Source: Streptomyces smyrnaeus (GTDB lineage Bacteria; Actinomycetota; Actinomycetes; Streptomycetales; Streptomycetaceae). Taken from it: a DNA stretch of 64,000 bases. Within the stretch, counting starts at the first letter, position 1, and every line of letters begins with the position of its first letter. The DNA is taken from contig NZ_JAFFZM010000012.1 in NCBI RefSeq assembly GCF_017676345.1, forward strand, positions 1 to 64,000, given 5' to 3'. The notes under the pieces are model-generated. The model did not search any database, was not told where the DNA came from, and was given only the letters and a program-made list of their open reading frames with translations. This document shows positions 53,497 to 61,815 of this stretch, piece after piece. The translations under genes and the position numbers were made by a program.

Positions 53497-55032
53497 TCAG
53501 CCGATGGTGCGGAACCGGGTGAACACAGCTGCCGAGGCGTGCCCCGCACCGGACGGTGCGGCGGCGAACAGCCCGAGCAGGGCGCCGACCCAGCGCCATG
53601 GGGTCGCCGCGAAGACCGGCCCGGAGGGCCGGAAGCCGTCGCCCGTGTCGGCGCCGAACCGGCAGCGGGCGCCCTGGGACACCTCGATCCGCAGCCGGGC
53701 GGTGCCCTTCGGCGCCGGCCGGGGATGAGCGGCGTCCCGTTCCGCGTCCGCGGTCTGCTCGGCGAACCTGTGCACCACGCGGACCGTGCCGTCCTCGCCC
53801 CGCTCCAGCCCGATCCACGCGTACGCGTCACCCAGCACCGTCAGCCCGGCGCGCGCGCCCGGTTCCTCGCCGTGCAGGGCCAGGTCCACCTCGGCGGTGA
53901 AGGCCGGGGCGGGCAGCCGCTGGGTCAGCACATGCGGCAGCCGCCGCAGATCCGGTACGGCCTCGCCGGGAACGCAGGTGAGCCGCAGCCCGTCACCGCC
54001 GCCCTGCACCGTCCAGCCGTCGCGCGGGTTGGCGGTCCACTGCCACTGGGGACCGAACCGGCCCCGTGGGAAGGAGTCGTCGGTGGCGGGGGCCGACACC
54101 GGCTGCTCGGGCAGCTCGGGTTTGCGGTGCACCGCGACGGGCTCGCCCCTCGCGCCCAGCTCCGGCCAGCCGTCGTCCCGCCAGCGCATCGGCTGCAGGT
54201 GGACGACCCGCCCGTAGGCGCCGCGCTGTTGGAAGTGCAGGAACCAGTCCTCACCGGTGGGGGTGCGCACCCAGCCGCCCTGGTGCGGGCCGTTGACGTC
54301 GGTGCTCCCCTGGGAGAGGACGATGCGCTCCTCGTACGGGCCGAAGAAGTTCCGTGCGCGCAGGGCACCTTGCCAGCCGGTCGCCACGCCCCCGGCCGGG
54401 GCGAGGATGACGTACCAGCCCTCGTGCCGGTAGAGCTTGGGGCCTTCGAGGGTGAACCAGCCGGGAATGCGGTCGCCGTCGACGATCACCTTGCCCGCGT
54501 CGAGCAGCCCGGTCCCGTCGGGCCGCATCCGGTGGCCGGTGAGCCGGTTCTTGATCCCGGAGCGGGACTTGGCCCAGCCGTGCACGAGGTAGGCGTCGCC
54601 GGTCTCCTCGTCCCACAGCGGGCAGGCGTCGATGAGTCCCCTGCCCTCCTTGACCAGGTGGGGGCGCGTCCACGGCCCGGTCGCACGCGGGGCGTTGACC
54701 TGGAAGATGCCGTGGTCGGGGTCGCCCCAGAAGATCCACAACCGGCCGTCGTGATGACGGATGGACGGCGCCCACACACCGCAGTCGTGGCGCGGCGCGC
54801 TGAACGCGGTGACGGGCTCCAGCCGCTCCAGCGCATGCCCGAGCAGGGTCCAGTTGACCAGGTCGCGGGAGTGCAGCAGGGGGAGTCCCGGGACGCGTCC
54901 GAAGCTGGAGGCGGTGAGGTAGAAGTCGTCATCGACCCGGACCACGTCCGGGTCGGACCAGTCGGCATTGAGCACCGGATTGCGGTAGGTGCCGTTCCCC
55001 AGGTCGGCCGTCCAGGGCAGTCGGGTGCTCAT
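53497..55032 (-). CDS. Cytoplasmic GH43 glycosidase with C-terminal lectin-like domain
   Basis: A 511-residue GH43 enzyme without a signal peptide: beta-propeller about 10-310 and a C-terminal beta-sandwich (about 325-510, typical of beta-xylosidase-type GH43 subfamilies). Base Asp in ADWSDPDVVRV, acid Glu in FTLEGPKLYR, with CGVWAPSIRHHDGRLWIFWGDP between. It should release arabinose, xylose or galactose from imported oligosaccharides inside the cell. Its ATG overlaps the stop of the DUF6807 gene (ATGA). Confidence 0.85.
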   Translation of the reverse strand: MSTRLPWTADLGNGTYRNPVLNADWSDPDVVRVDDDFYLTASSFGRVPGLPLLHSRDLVNWTLLGHALERLEPVTAFSAPRHDCGVWAPSIRHHDGRLWIFWGDPDHGIFQVNAPRATGPWTRPHLVKEGRGLIDACPLWDEETGDAYLVHGWAKSRSGIKNRLTGHRMRPDGTGLLDAGKVIVDGDRIPGWFTLEGPKLYRHEGWYVILAPAGGVATGWQGALRARNFFGPYEERIVLSQGSTDVNGPHQGGWVRTPTGEDWFLHFQQRGAYGRVVHLQPMRWRDDGWPELGARGEPVAVHRKPELPEQPVSAPATDDSFPRGRFGPQWQWTANPRDGWTVQGGGDGLRLTCVPGEAVPDLRRLPHVLTQRLPAPAFTAEVDLALHGEEPGARAGLTVLGDAYAWIGLERGEDGTVRVVHRFAEQTADAERDAAHPRPAPKGTARLRIEVSQGARCRFGADTGDGFRPSGPVFAATPWRWVGALLGLFAAAPSGAGHASAAVFTRFRTIG

Positions 55033-55916
55033 GCGTCCACCACCCCGCCGAGCGCTCGGCTCATGAGCGCAGCGGCCTCGTCGGTGCCGAGCCGTCCGTC
55101 CGCCACCACCGTGACGAGGCGGCGTTCGACCGTGCCGCCCGCAGCGAGGCGCAGCCGCGCCCGATGTGCCAGTGAGGAGCCGACGCCCGGGTAGTCGGCC
55201 GCCCGGACGAACCACGGATCCTCGCGCGTGCGTGCGGTGGCCCCGGCGAACACCAGCGTCCAGCTCGCCGAGGCCAGCGCGAGCCACGGGGCACAGCTGC
55301 CGTGCACCGCGCCCTCCCCCTCGGCAGCGGCGGTGAACACTCGCGGCGCCTTCCCTTCCGCCGGGGCGCGCCGGAAGAAACCGCCGTAGGCCGCGCCGGG
55401 CCGGCCGTTGGTCGCGGGGCTGCCGATCGACAGCGGCAGAGCGGTCGCATTGGTGAGCGCGAAGCCGAAGTCCAGGGCCCAGGCGTCCGCACCGAGCCCG
55501 ACGACGGCCGCGGTGCGGCGCTCCCGCAGCAGCTCGCGACCGTCCGCGACCCAGCTCAGCCGTTCCTCGAAGCCGCCCTCGCCGTGCGCCGCGAACTCCT
55601 CGTGCAGCTGGACTCCGTGGTTGTCCAGCTCGGTGGGGCCGCGGCCGGGGACGAAGGTGCGCCCGCCCCAGAAGTTGTGCCCCTCGACGTCGGGAACCAC
55701 GACACCGACGCCGAGGTGGTGTGGATGGTCGGCAGGACCCAGCTCGGTGACGAGGGTGCCGGCTCGCGTGGTCACCGGGTGGAGGTAGGGCCGCGGGGAG
55801 AGCCGCCGGTCCTGCCGGGGCCGGGTGACGTAGCGGCCGACGGACCGGCCCCCGCTCCGCAGCACCAGGTCGGTGTCGGCGGCTGTACTCGTCTCGGGCG
55901 TACGTGATCTGGGCAC
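55029..55916 (-). CDS. DUF6807 (PmoA-like) family protein
   Basis: A 295-residue protein matching the DUF6807 family (often mislabelled methane oxygenase PmoA). Visible blocks are RPYLHPVTTRAGTLVTELGPADHPHHLGV with a histidine cluster (PADHPHHLG), GHNFWGGRTFV and a mixed beta C-terminal half. No signal peptide. Function unknown; the family often accompanies Gfo/Idh/MocA oxidoreductases and sugar operons, as here. GTG 55916 has GAGGTGA about 7 bp upstream and lies 7 bp after the oxidoreductase stop. Confidence 0.75.
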   Translation of the reverse strand: MPRSRTPETSTAADTDLVLRSGGRSVGRYVTRPRQDRRLSPRPYLHPVTTRAGTLVTELGPADHPHHLGVGVVVPDVEGHNFWGGRTFVPGRGPTELDNHGVQLHEEFAAHGEGGFEERLSWVADGRELLRERRTAAVVGLGADAWALDFGFALTNATALPLSIGSPATNGRPGAAYGGFFRRAPAEGKAPRVFTAAAEGEGAVHGSCAPWLALASASWTLVFAGATARTREDPWFVRAADYPGVGSSLAHRARLRLAAGGTVERRLVTVVADGRLGTDEAAALMSRALGGVVDA

Positions 55917-55923
55917 GGCGCGG

Positions 55924-57120
55924 TCACCTCGCGGAGGACGGGGAGGAGCCGAGCGCCCAGGAAGCGCCCAGCTCGGAGTAGAGGGAGAGAGTGTCGGCCG
56001 AGGCCGCGACCAGCCCGTCGACACCCCGTACGGCCCGGCGCGGTGCCGACTCGCCCGGCAGGCTCCGCCAGGCCTCCGGCGGCAGCTCGGTCGGCGCCGG
56101 CGCCTGCCGGACGGCTTCGGCCACCCGCATGAACGCGCCCGTCCGGTCGGGCGGGACCAGCAGCCGCGCCCGTCCGGCCAGCTGGGCGACCAGATTCTCC
56201 AGCAGGTCGGTCCGGCCGTAGCCGAGCTCGGTGGGCTCGTGTCCGGCGCGGTGCAGCCGTACGCGGTCCCGCTTGTACCAGTAGGTGATCCGTCCGCCGC
56301 TGCCGTGGACGACTATGTACGGCTCGCCCGGTTGCTCCGCGCACAGCGTCGCCGCGACGGTGACGGTGGTGCCGCGCGTGGTGGTGATCCGTACGCAGGA
56401 GGTGTCGTCGGCCTCGATGGCGTTGGCGCGGAACAGTTCCGTCTCCACCGACGCCACGTCCTCACCCCGGGTGCCGCCGTCGAGTGCCAGTGCGGTGGCG
56501 ACGGCGTGTGCGAGCGGGTTGGTGAGGGCGCCGTCGAGTACGTCAACGCCGTTCAGTCGGCGGCGGCCTGCCCAGGGGGCGCGGCGGTAGTAGGACTCGT
56601 CCCGGGTCCAGGCCCCGGCCCCGCCGATGCCCAGCGGCTTTCCGATCGCCCCCTCGGTGACCAGTGCGCGTACGGCCGGGACGGCGGCCGAGCCCAGCGA
56701 CTGGAAGCCGATCTGGCAGCTCACCCCGGCGGCGGCCACTCCGTCGGCGATCCTGCGGAACTCGGCCCAGGACGGCGCGGGGGGTTTCTCCAGCAGCAGG
56801 TGCACCCCCTGCTCGGCGGCGGTCAGCGCCATGTCGGCGTGGGTGGGGATGGGGGTGCAGACGACGGCGAGGTGGGCCCGGGTGGACGCCAGCAGCGCGG
56901 CGAAGTCGGCGGACTGCTCGGGCCGTCCCAGACCGTCGAGCTCCTGCCCGGTGAGCGGCCGCAGTTCGCAGATCCCGACGAGCCTGACGAGCCCGCGATC
57001 CTGGAGTCGGCGGATGTTGCGCAGATGCCATCGGCCGTGCCCGCGGGCCCCCGCGAGCACCACGTCGTAGGGAGGGTGTGCGGGCCGGGCCGCGCCGGGT
57101 CCGGCTTCGTGTTCGCTCAT
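55924..57120 (-). CDS. Gfo/Idh/MocA-family oxidoreductase
   Basis: A 398-residue NAD(P)-dependent sugar dehydrogenase-like protein. Rossmann motif VVLAGARGHGRWHLRNI, AVVCTPIPTHADMALTAAEQGVHLLLEKPPAPS with the EKP signature, and a C-terminal substrate domain (RRLNGVDVLDGALTNPLAHAV) with Asp and His in catalytic positions. It would oxidise a sugar or sugar acid in the cytoplasm. Its stop is 7 bp from DUF6807; its ATG overlaps the stop of the MalG-type permease gene (ATGA). Confidence 0.85.
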   Translation of the reverse strand: MSEHEAGPGAARPAHPPYDVVLAGARGHGRWHLRNIRRLQDRGLVRLVGICELRPLTGQELDGLGRPEQSADFAALLASTRAHLAVVCTPIPTHADMALTAAEQGVHLLLEKPPAPSWAEFRRIADGVAAAGVSCQIGFQSLGSAAVPAVRALVTEGAIGKPLGIGGAGAWTRDESYYRRAPWAGRRRLNGVDVLDGALTNPLAHAVATALALDGGTRGEDVASVETELFRANAIEADDTSCVRITTTRGTTVTVAATLCAEQPGEPYIVVHGSGGRITYWYKRDRVRLHRAGHEPTELGYGRTDLLENLVAQLAGRARLLVPPDRTGAFMRVAEAVRQAPAPTELPPEAWRSLPGESAPRRAVRGVDGLVAASADTLSLYSELGASWALGSSPSSAR

Positions 57121-58034
57121 CCCTTCACCGCCCCGGCGCTGAATCCGGTGATCAGCCACTTCTGGATGAAGGCGAAGACGATGACGACCGGCACCGCGGC
57201 GACGACACCGCCCGCTGCGAGCGCCCCCAGGTCCACGCTGTCCGCGCTCATCAGGGTGTTCAGACCGACGGGGATGGTCTGCTTCTCCTGGTTGCTGAGG
57301 AACATCAGCGCGAACAGGAAGTGGTTCCAGCTGTGGACGAAGGCGAACGAGCCGACGGCGATCAGTCCGGGGCGCAGCAGCGGCAGTACGACGGCACGGA
57401 AGGCGCGGAAGCGCCCGCAGCCATCCACCCAGGCCGACTCCTCCAGCGAGTAGGGCACATTCTTGATGAACCCGCTGATGAGGATCATCGACAGCGGCAG
57501 TTGGAAGACCGTCTCCGCGATGATGACACTGCCCAGCGAGTTGATCATCTGCAGTTCGGCGAAGATCTGGAAGAGCGGCACCAGCATCAGCGCACCGGGG
57601 ATGAACTGCGAGCACAGCAACGCCAGCAGGAAGGCGCGCCGGAAGCGGAACCGGAAGCGGGCGAGTGCGTAGCCGCCGGCGAGCGCGACCACGGTGGTCA
57701 TCAGCAGCGAGAAGACCCCGACCAGCACGCTGTTTCGGAAGTAGAGGGCGAAGCTGCGCTCGGTCCACACCTTGTCGAAGTGCTCGAAGGTCAGCGGCCA
57801 CGGGACGAGCGAGGTGGAGCCCGAGGGCCGGAACGCGAACAGCAGCATCCAGTAGAACGGGATGATGGTGAACAGCAGATAGAGGGTGAGCGGGAGATAG
57901 ATCTGCCAGCGGGGCGCCTCGTCCCAGGCGCGTCGGCGCCGCCGCCCGCTGTGCGGGGGCGCCGGCTGCGCCCCGGACGGGGGAGCGGCCCGGGTCCGGG
58001 CGGCCACGGCTGCGGGGGCTTCCTTGGTGCTCAC
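57117..58034 (-). CDS. CUT1 sugar ABC permease, MalG type
   Basis: A 305-residue permease with a basic/Pro-rich N-terminal tail, a first helix (IYLPLTLYLLFTIIPFYWML) and the EAA loop EESAWVDGCGRFRAFRAVVLPLLRPG (in parts), ending in KWLITGFSAGAVKG, the standard MalG C-terminus. GTG 58034 overlaps the MalF stop (GTGA). It pairs with the next gene to import an oligosaccharide delivered by the binding protein at 49958-51331. The ATPase is not in the window. Confidence 0.88.
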   Translation of the reverse strand: MSTKEAPAAVAARTRAAPPSGAQPAPPHSGRRRRRAWDEAPRWQIYLPLTLYLLFTIIPFYWMLLFAFRPSGSTSLVPWPLTFEHFDKVWTERSFALYFRNSVLVGVFSLLMTTVVALAGGYALARFRFRFRRAFLLALLCSQFIPGALMLVPLFQIFAELQMINSLGSVIIAETVFQLPLSMILISGFIKNVPYSLEESAWVDGCGRFRAFRAVVLPLLRPGLIAVGSFAFVHSWNHFLFALMFLSNQEKQTIPVGLNTLMSADSVDLGALAAGGVVAAVPVVIVFAFIQKWLITGFSAGAVKG

Positions 58035-58978
58035 TTGTCCTCGCCTCCGAACTTGCTGAGCCGCAGATAGATGACCGAACAGAACAGCAGCAGCACGAAG
58101 GCGACGGAGGTGAGCGCCGAGGCGTAGCCGAAGTCGTGCGAGTCGACGGCGATGGAGGCGATACGCAGCGGCAGGGTGGTCGTCTCGCCCGCGGGACCGC
58201 CGCCCGTGAGGGTGTAGAGCAGGTCGACGTTGTTGAACTCCCAGACCGCCCGCAGCAGCGTGGACAGGATGATGGCGTCCTTCAGGTGCGGCAGCGTGAT
58301 GTGCAGGAACTGCCGCAGTCGGCCGGCGCCGTCCACCTCGGCCGCCTCGTACAGGTCCTTCGGTATGGACTGCAGGTCGGCGAGGATGAGGATGGCGAAG
58401 AACGGCACCCCGCGCCACAGTTCGGCGACCACGACGGCGGGGAAGACGGTTCCGGTGTCGGACAGCCAGGAGGTGCCGTACGAGCCGAGCCCGAGGTCGG
58501 CGAGGTAACGGGCGATGCCCGTCTGGGAGTTGTAGAGCAGGACCCAGATCACCGAGGTGAGCACGCCGGAGACGGCCCACGGGGAGAAGACCAGCGCGCG
58601 GGCCATGGCGCGGCCGACGAAGGTCTGGTTGACCAGCAGCGCCAGTGCGAGGCCGAACAGCAGCTGCAGCACCACCTCGACGGCCACCCACTGGAAGCTG
58701 AAGCCGAGGGTGGACCAGAACTGGGGGTCGTCGGTGAAGGCGGTGACGAAGTTGTCGAAGCCCGCGAAGCCGTTGCGCCAGGGCTTGGTGGGGTTGTGGT
58801 GCTGCAGGCTGTAGTAGAAGACGCTGAGCACCGGATAGGCGATGAAGCCCAGCATCAGCAGGACGGCCGGTGCGATGAGCAGATACGGGAGCCTGCGCGG
58901 CGTCGCTCCCGTACCGTGCCGTCGGGGCGCCCGCGTTCGCCCGGGCGGTGGTTTCGCCACGGCTGCGCCTTGGGCCAT
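58031..58978 (-). CDS. CUT1 sugar ABC permease, MalF type
   Basis: A 315-residue permease with six helices and the EAA loop EAAEVDGAGRLRQFLHITLP. The N-terminal tail is basic (TRAPRRHGTGATPRRLP). It is the first gene of a tightly coupled run (MalF, MalG, Gfo/Idh, DUF6807, GH43, each overlapping or within 7 bp). A TTCGA-type dyad lies 54 bp upstream of its start. Confidence 0.88.
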   Translation of the reverse strand: MAQGAAVAKPPPGRTRAPRRHGTGATPRRLPYLLIAPAVLLMLGFIAYPVLSVFYYSLQHHNPTKPWRNGFAGFDNFVTAFTDDPQFWSTLGFSFQWVAVEVVLQLLFGLALALLVNQTFVGRAMARALVFSPWAVSGVLTSVIWVLLYNSQTGIARYLADLGLGSYGTSWLSDTGTVFPAVVVAELWRGVPFFAILILADLQSIPKDLYEAAEVDGAGRLRQFLHITLPHLKDAIILSTLLRAVWEFNNVDLLYTLTGGGPAGETTTLPLRIASIAVDSHDFGYASALTSVAFVLLLFCSVIYLRLSKFGGEDK

Positions 58979-59031
58979 GCCTGTGCTCCGTTCTGGGTGG
59001 GTGAGCGTGCGGAAAGCACCCTCGGACGCTG

Positions 59032-59045
59032 TTCGAGATATCGAA
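59032..59045. promoter_or_regulatory. TTCGA-N4-TCGAA dyad before importer operon
   Basis: TTCGAGATATCGAA has perfect 5-bp arms around GATA and lies 54 bp before the MalF-type start, in a locally AT-rich stretch. It shares the TTCGA half-sites of the repeat array in front of the LacI gene at 45446 and may be bound by the same regulator. Confidence 0.5.
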
Positions 59046-59131
59046 TATGCGGATCGGAGGTGGTTCGGGCGGGGCGTAGGTGGGGCGTGGCCGGCGGGAG
59101 GCCGTCGGCCGAGGCGGGCAGCCGTCAGCCG

Positions 59132-60910
59132 TCAGCCGGCGTACGGATCGGGCACCGTTCCCGGCCTGGCGAGGAAGGCGAAGTCGCAGCCGGTGTCGGC
59201 CTGGGTGATCTGCTCGTTGTAGAGCGCTCCGTAGCCGCGCTCGTACCGCTCGGGCGGCGGTTCCCACCCGGCCGCACGCCGCGCCAGCTCCTCCTCGCTC
59301 ACCTCGAGCCGCAGGGTGCGCGCCGGGACGTCCAGCGTGATCCGGTCCCCGGTACGGACCAGCGCCAGCGGCCCGCCGACGTACGACTCGGGGGCCACGT
59401 GCAGCACGCAGGTGCCGTAGGAGGTGCCGCTCATCCGTGCGTCGGAGATCCGCACCATGTCCCGCACCCCCTGCTTCAGCAGGTACTCGGGAAGCGGCAG
59501 CATGCCGTACTCCGGCATGCCGGGACCGCCCTTGGGGCCCGCGTTGCGCAGCACCAGCACATGGTCGGGCGTGATGCCCAGCTCCGGATCGTTGATGGTG
59601 CGCTGCATCGTGCGGTAGTCGTCGAAGACGACGGCGGGCCCGGTGTGCTCCAGCAGGTGCGGCTCGGCGGCGATGTGCTTGATGACGGCGCCGTTCGGGC
59701 ACAGGTTGCCGCGCAGCACGGCCAGTCCGCCCTCGGCGGCGACCGGGTTGTCGCGGGTGCGTATCACCTCGTCGTTGTGGACTCCCGCACCGGCCAGTTG
59801 TTCGCGCAGGCTGTCGTGGGCGACCGTGGGCCGGTCCAGGTGGAGCAGGTCGGTGATCCGGGAGAGGAAGCCGGGCAGCCCGCCGGCGAAGTGGAAGTCC
59901 TCCATCAGATGAGGGCCTCCGCCGGGGCGGACGTTGGCCAGTACCGGGACCCGGCGGGCGATGCGGTCGAAGTCGTCGAGGGTGAGCCGGACGCCGGCGC
60001 GCCCGGCCATCGCGATCAGATGGATGACGGCATTGCTGGAGCCGCCGAGCCCCAGCACGGTGGTCACGGCGTCCTCGAACGCCTCCCCGGTCAACAGCTG
60101 GGCCAGCCCGCGCCCCCGGTGGACCAGCTCGACGCTGCGCAGCCCGGCGGCGGCGGCCATCCGCTCGTGACCGGAGTCGACGGCGGGTACGGAGGAGGCG
60201 CCCGGCAGCGTCACGCCCAGGGCCTCGGCCGCCGCCGTCAGGGTCGCGGCCGTGCCCATGGTCATACAGTGCCCGGGGGAGCGGGCCAGCCCGCTCTCCA
60301 GCTCGCTCAGTTCGCAGTCCCCGATGAGCCCGGCCCGCTTGTCGTCCCAGTACTTCCACATGTCGGTGCCCGAACCCAGCACCTCGCCCCGCCAGTGCCC
60401 CGGCAGCATCGGCCCGGCGGGCACGAACACGGTCGGCAGCCCGACGCTCGCCGCCCCCATCAGCAGCGCCGGCGTGGTCTTGTCGCAGCCGCCCAGCAAC
60501 ACCGCCCCGTCCACCGGGTACGAGCGCAGCAGCTCCTCGGTCTCCATCGCCAGCAGATTGCGGTAGAGCATCGGGGTGGGCTTCTGGAAGGTCTCCGAGA
60601 GCGTGGCTACGGGGAACTCCAGCGGGAACCCGCCCGCCTGCCACACTCCCCGCTTCACGGCCTGTGCCCGCTCCCGCAGGTGCGCGTGGCAGGGGTTGAT
60701 GTCGGACCAGGTGTTGAGCACGGCGATCACCGGCTTGCCCAGATGTTCCTCGGGCAGATAACCGAGCTGACGGGTGCGGGCCCGATGGCTGAAGGAGCGC
60801 AGCCCGTCGGTGCCGTACCACTGGTGGCTGCGCAGCTCCTCGGGCGCGCGCCGCCCGGGTCCGGGAGGGGCGCCGGGGGAGGATCTGCGCGGGGAGCCCG
60901 GCGCCGTCAT
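59132..60910 (-). CDS. IlvD/Edd-family sugar-acid dehydratase
   Basis: A 592-residue Fe-S dehydratase of the IlvD/Edd family. The three cluster cysteines are in NTWSDINPCHAHL, LLGGCDKTTPALLMG and SPGHCMTMGTA. The Mg-binding region and C-terminal PEYGMLP, ARMSGTSYGTCVLHVAPES agree with aldonate dehydratases (L-arabinonate/D-xylonate type) rather than with IlvD itself. It would convert a sugar acid into a 2-keto-3-deoxy acid. Its ATG overlaps the stop of the DapA-family gene. Confidence 0.87.
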   Translation of the reverse strand: MTAPGSPRRSSPGAPPGPGRRAPEELRSHQWYGTDGLRSFSHRARTRQLGYLPEEHLGKPVIAVLNTWSDINPCHAHLRERAQAVKRGVWQAGGFPLEFPVATLSETFQKPTPMLYRNLLAMETEELLRSYPVDGAVLLGGCDKTTPALLMGAASVGLPTVFVPAGPMLPGHWRGEVLGSGTDMWKYWDDKRAGLIGDCELSELESGLARSPGHCMTMGTAATLTAAAEALGVTLPGASSVPAVDSGHERMAAAAGLRSVELVHRGRGLAQLLTGEAFEDAVTTVLGLGGSSNAVIHLIAMAGRAGVRLTLDDFDRIARRVPVLANVRPGGGPHLMEDFHFAGGLPGFLSRITDLLHLDRPTVAHDSLREQLAGAGVHNDEVIRTRDNPVAAEGGLAVLRGNLCPNGAVIKHIAAEPHLLEHTGPAVVFDDYRTMQRTINDPELGITPDHVLVLRNAGPKGGPGMPEYGMLPLPEYLLKQGVRDMVRISDARMSGTSYGTCVLHVAPESYVGGPLALVRTGDRITLDVPARTLRLEVSEEELARRAAGWEPPPERYERGYGALYNEQITQADTGCDFAFLARPGTVPDPYAG

Positions 60911-61815
60911 ACGGACCACCCCGCGGCGATGGCCGCGACCTCGGCGCGCTCCGCCTCGGGCAGCATCTTGCTGGGCGGGCGGACGTCCCGGCGGCACAGT
61001 CCGAGCGAGGCCAGCGCCTCCTTGACGACGGTGACGTTGTTCGCCGCGCCGTGCGCCGCACGCAGCTCCTCGAAGCGGCGGATCTGCTCCCACCCCTTCA
61101 TCGCGGCCCGGTAGTCGCCGCAGCGCAGCGCTTCGAGCAGGGTCAAGGAGAGGGCGGGCGCGACGTTGACCAGGCCGGAGGTGAATCCGGTGGCGCCCAT
61201 GGCGAAGTACGGGGGAGCGTACGGCTCCGCGAGTCCGGCCACCCACACGAAGCGCTCCAGCCCCGCGTCGCGTGCGAAGGCGGCGAAGCGCACCGCGTCC
61301 GGTACCGCGTACTTGACGCCGATGACGTTGGGGCAGCTGTCGCCGAGCTCGGCGAGGCGCGCCCCGCTCAGCCGGGGATCGCGGACATAGGGCACGACAC
61401 CTAACTCGGGCACCTCCTGGGCGATCGCCCGGTGGTAGTCGACCCAGCCGCTCTCGGAGACATAGGGGTGCGCCGGCTGGTGCACCATCACCATTCCCGC
61501 GCCCACCTCGCGGGCGTGCCGGGCGGCGGCGACCGCGGTCGGCACATCGTGCCCCACTCCGGCCAGCACCGCGGCGCGGTCCGCGGCCACCTCGACCGTC
61601 AGCTCGGTGACAGCCCGCCGTTCCGCCGGGGTCAGTGCGTAGAACTCACCGGTGTTGCCGTTCGGGGTGAGGCTCCGGATGCCGTTGTCCACGAGCCGGC
61701 GCAGCAGTGCGCGGTGCGCCCGCTCGTCCACGGTGCCGTCCTCGGCGAACGGGGTCACGGGGATCGCGACCACATCGGCGAGCGCGGCCCGCTGGGCCTC
61801 ATGATCCATGGCCAT
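60907..61815 (-). CDS. DapA-family lyase/dehydratase; TTA codon
   Basis: A 302-residue (beta/alpha)8 class I aldolase-family enzyme. Motifs are LTPNGNTGEFYALTPAER (carboxylate-binding TGE), a Tyr in GVVPYVRDP and the Schiff-base Lys in VIGVKYA. Relatives cleave or dehydrate 2-keto-3-deoxy sugar acids, which fits the overlapping dehydratase gene. Codon 138 (61402-61404) is TTA, so the pathway may require bldA tRNA. ATG 61815 has GGAGGGG 7 bp upstream and overlaps the GntR gene by 17 bp. Confidence 0.85.
   Translation of the reverse strand: MAMDHEAQRAALADVVAIPVTPFAEDGTVDERAHRALLRRLVDNGIRSLTPNGNTGEFYALTPAERRAVTELTVEVAADRAAVLAGVGHDVPTAVAAARHAREVGAGMVMVHQPAHPYVSESGWVDYHRAIAQEVPELGVVPYVRDPRLSGARLAELGDSCPNVIGVKYAVPDAVRFAAFARDAGLERFVWVAGLAEPYAPPYFAMGATGFTSGLVNVAPALSLTLLEALRCGDYRAAMKGWEQIRRFEELRAAHGAANNVTVVKEALASLGLCRRDVRPPSKMLPEAERAEVAAIAAGWSV

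Noticed and set aside
57117..61061. A 1314-codon minus-strand open frame spanning several genes
   Set aside because: Only its last 305 codons encode a real protein (the MalG-type permease). The rest is Arg/Pro/Ala-rich out-of-frame translation across the MalF-type and IlvD genes, caused by high GC.
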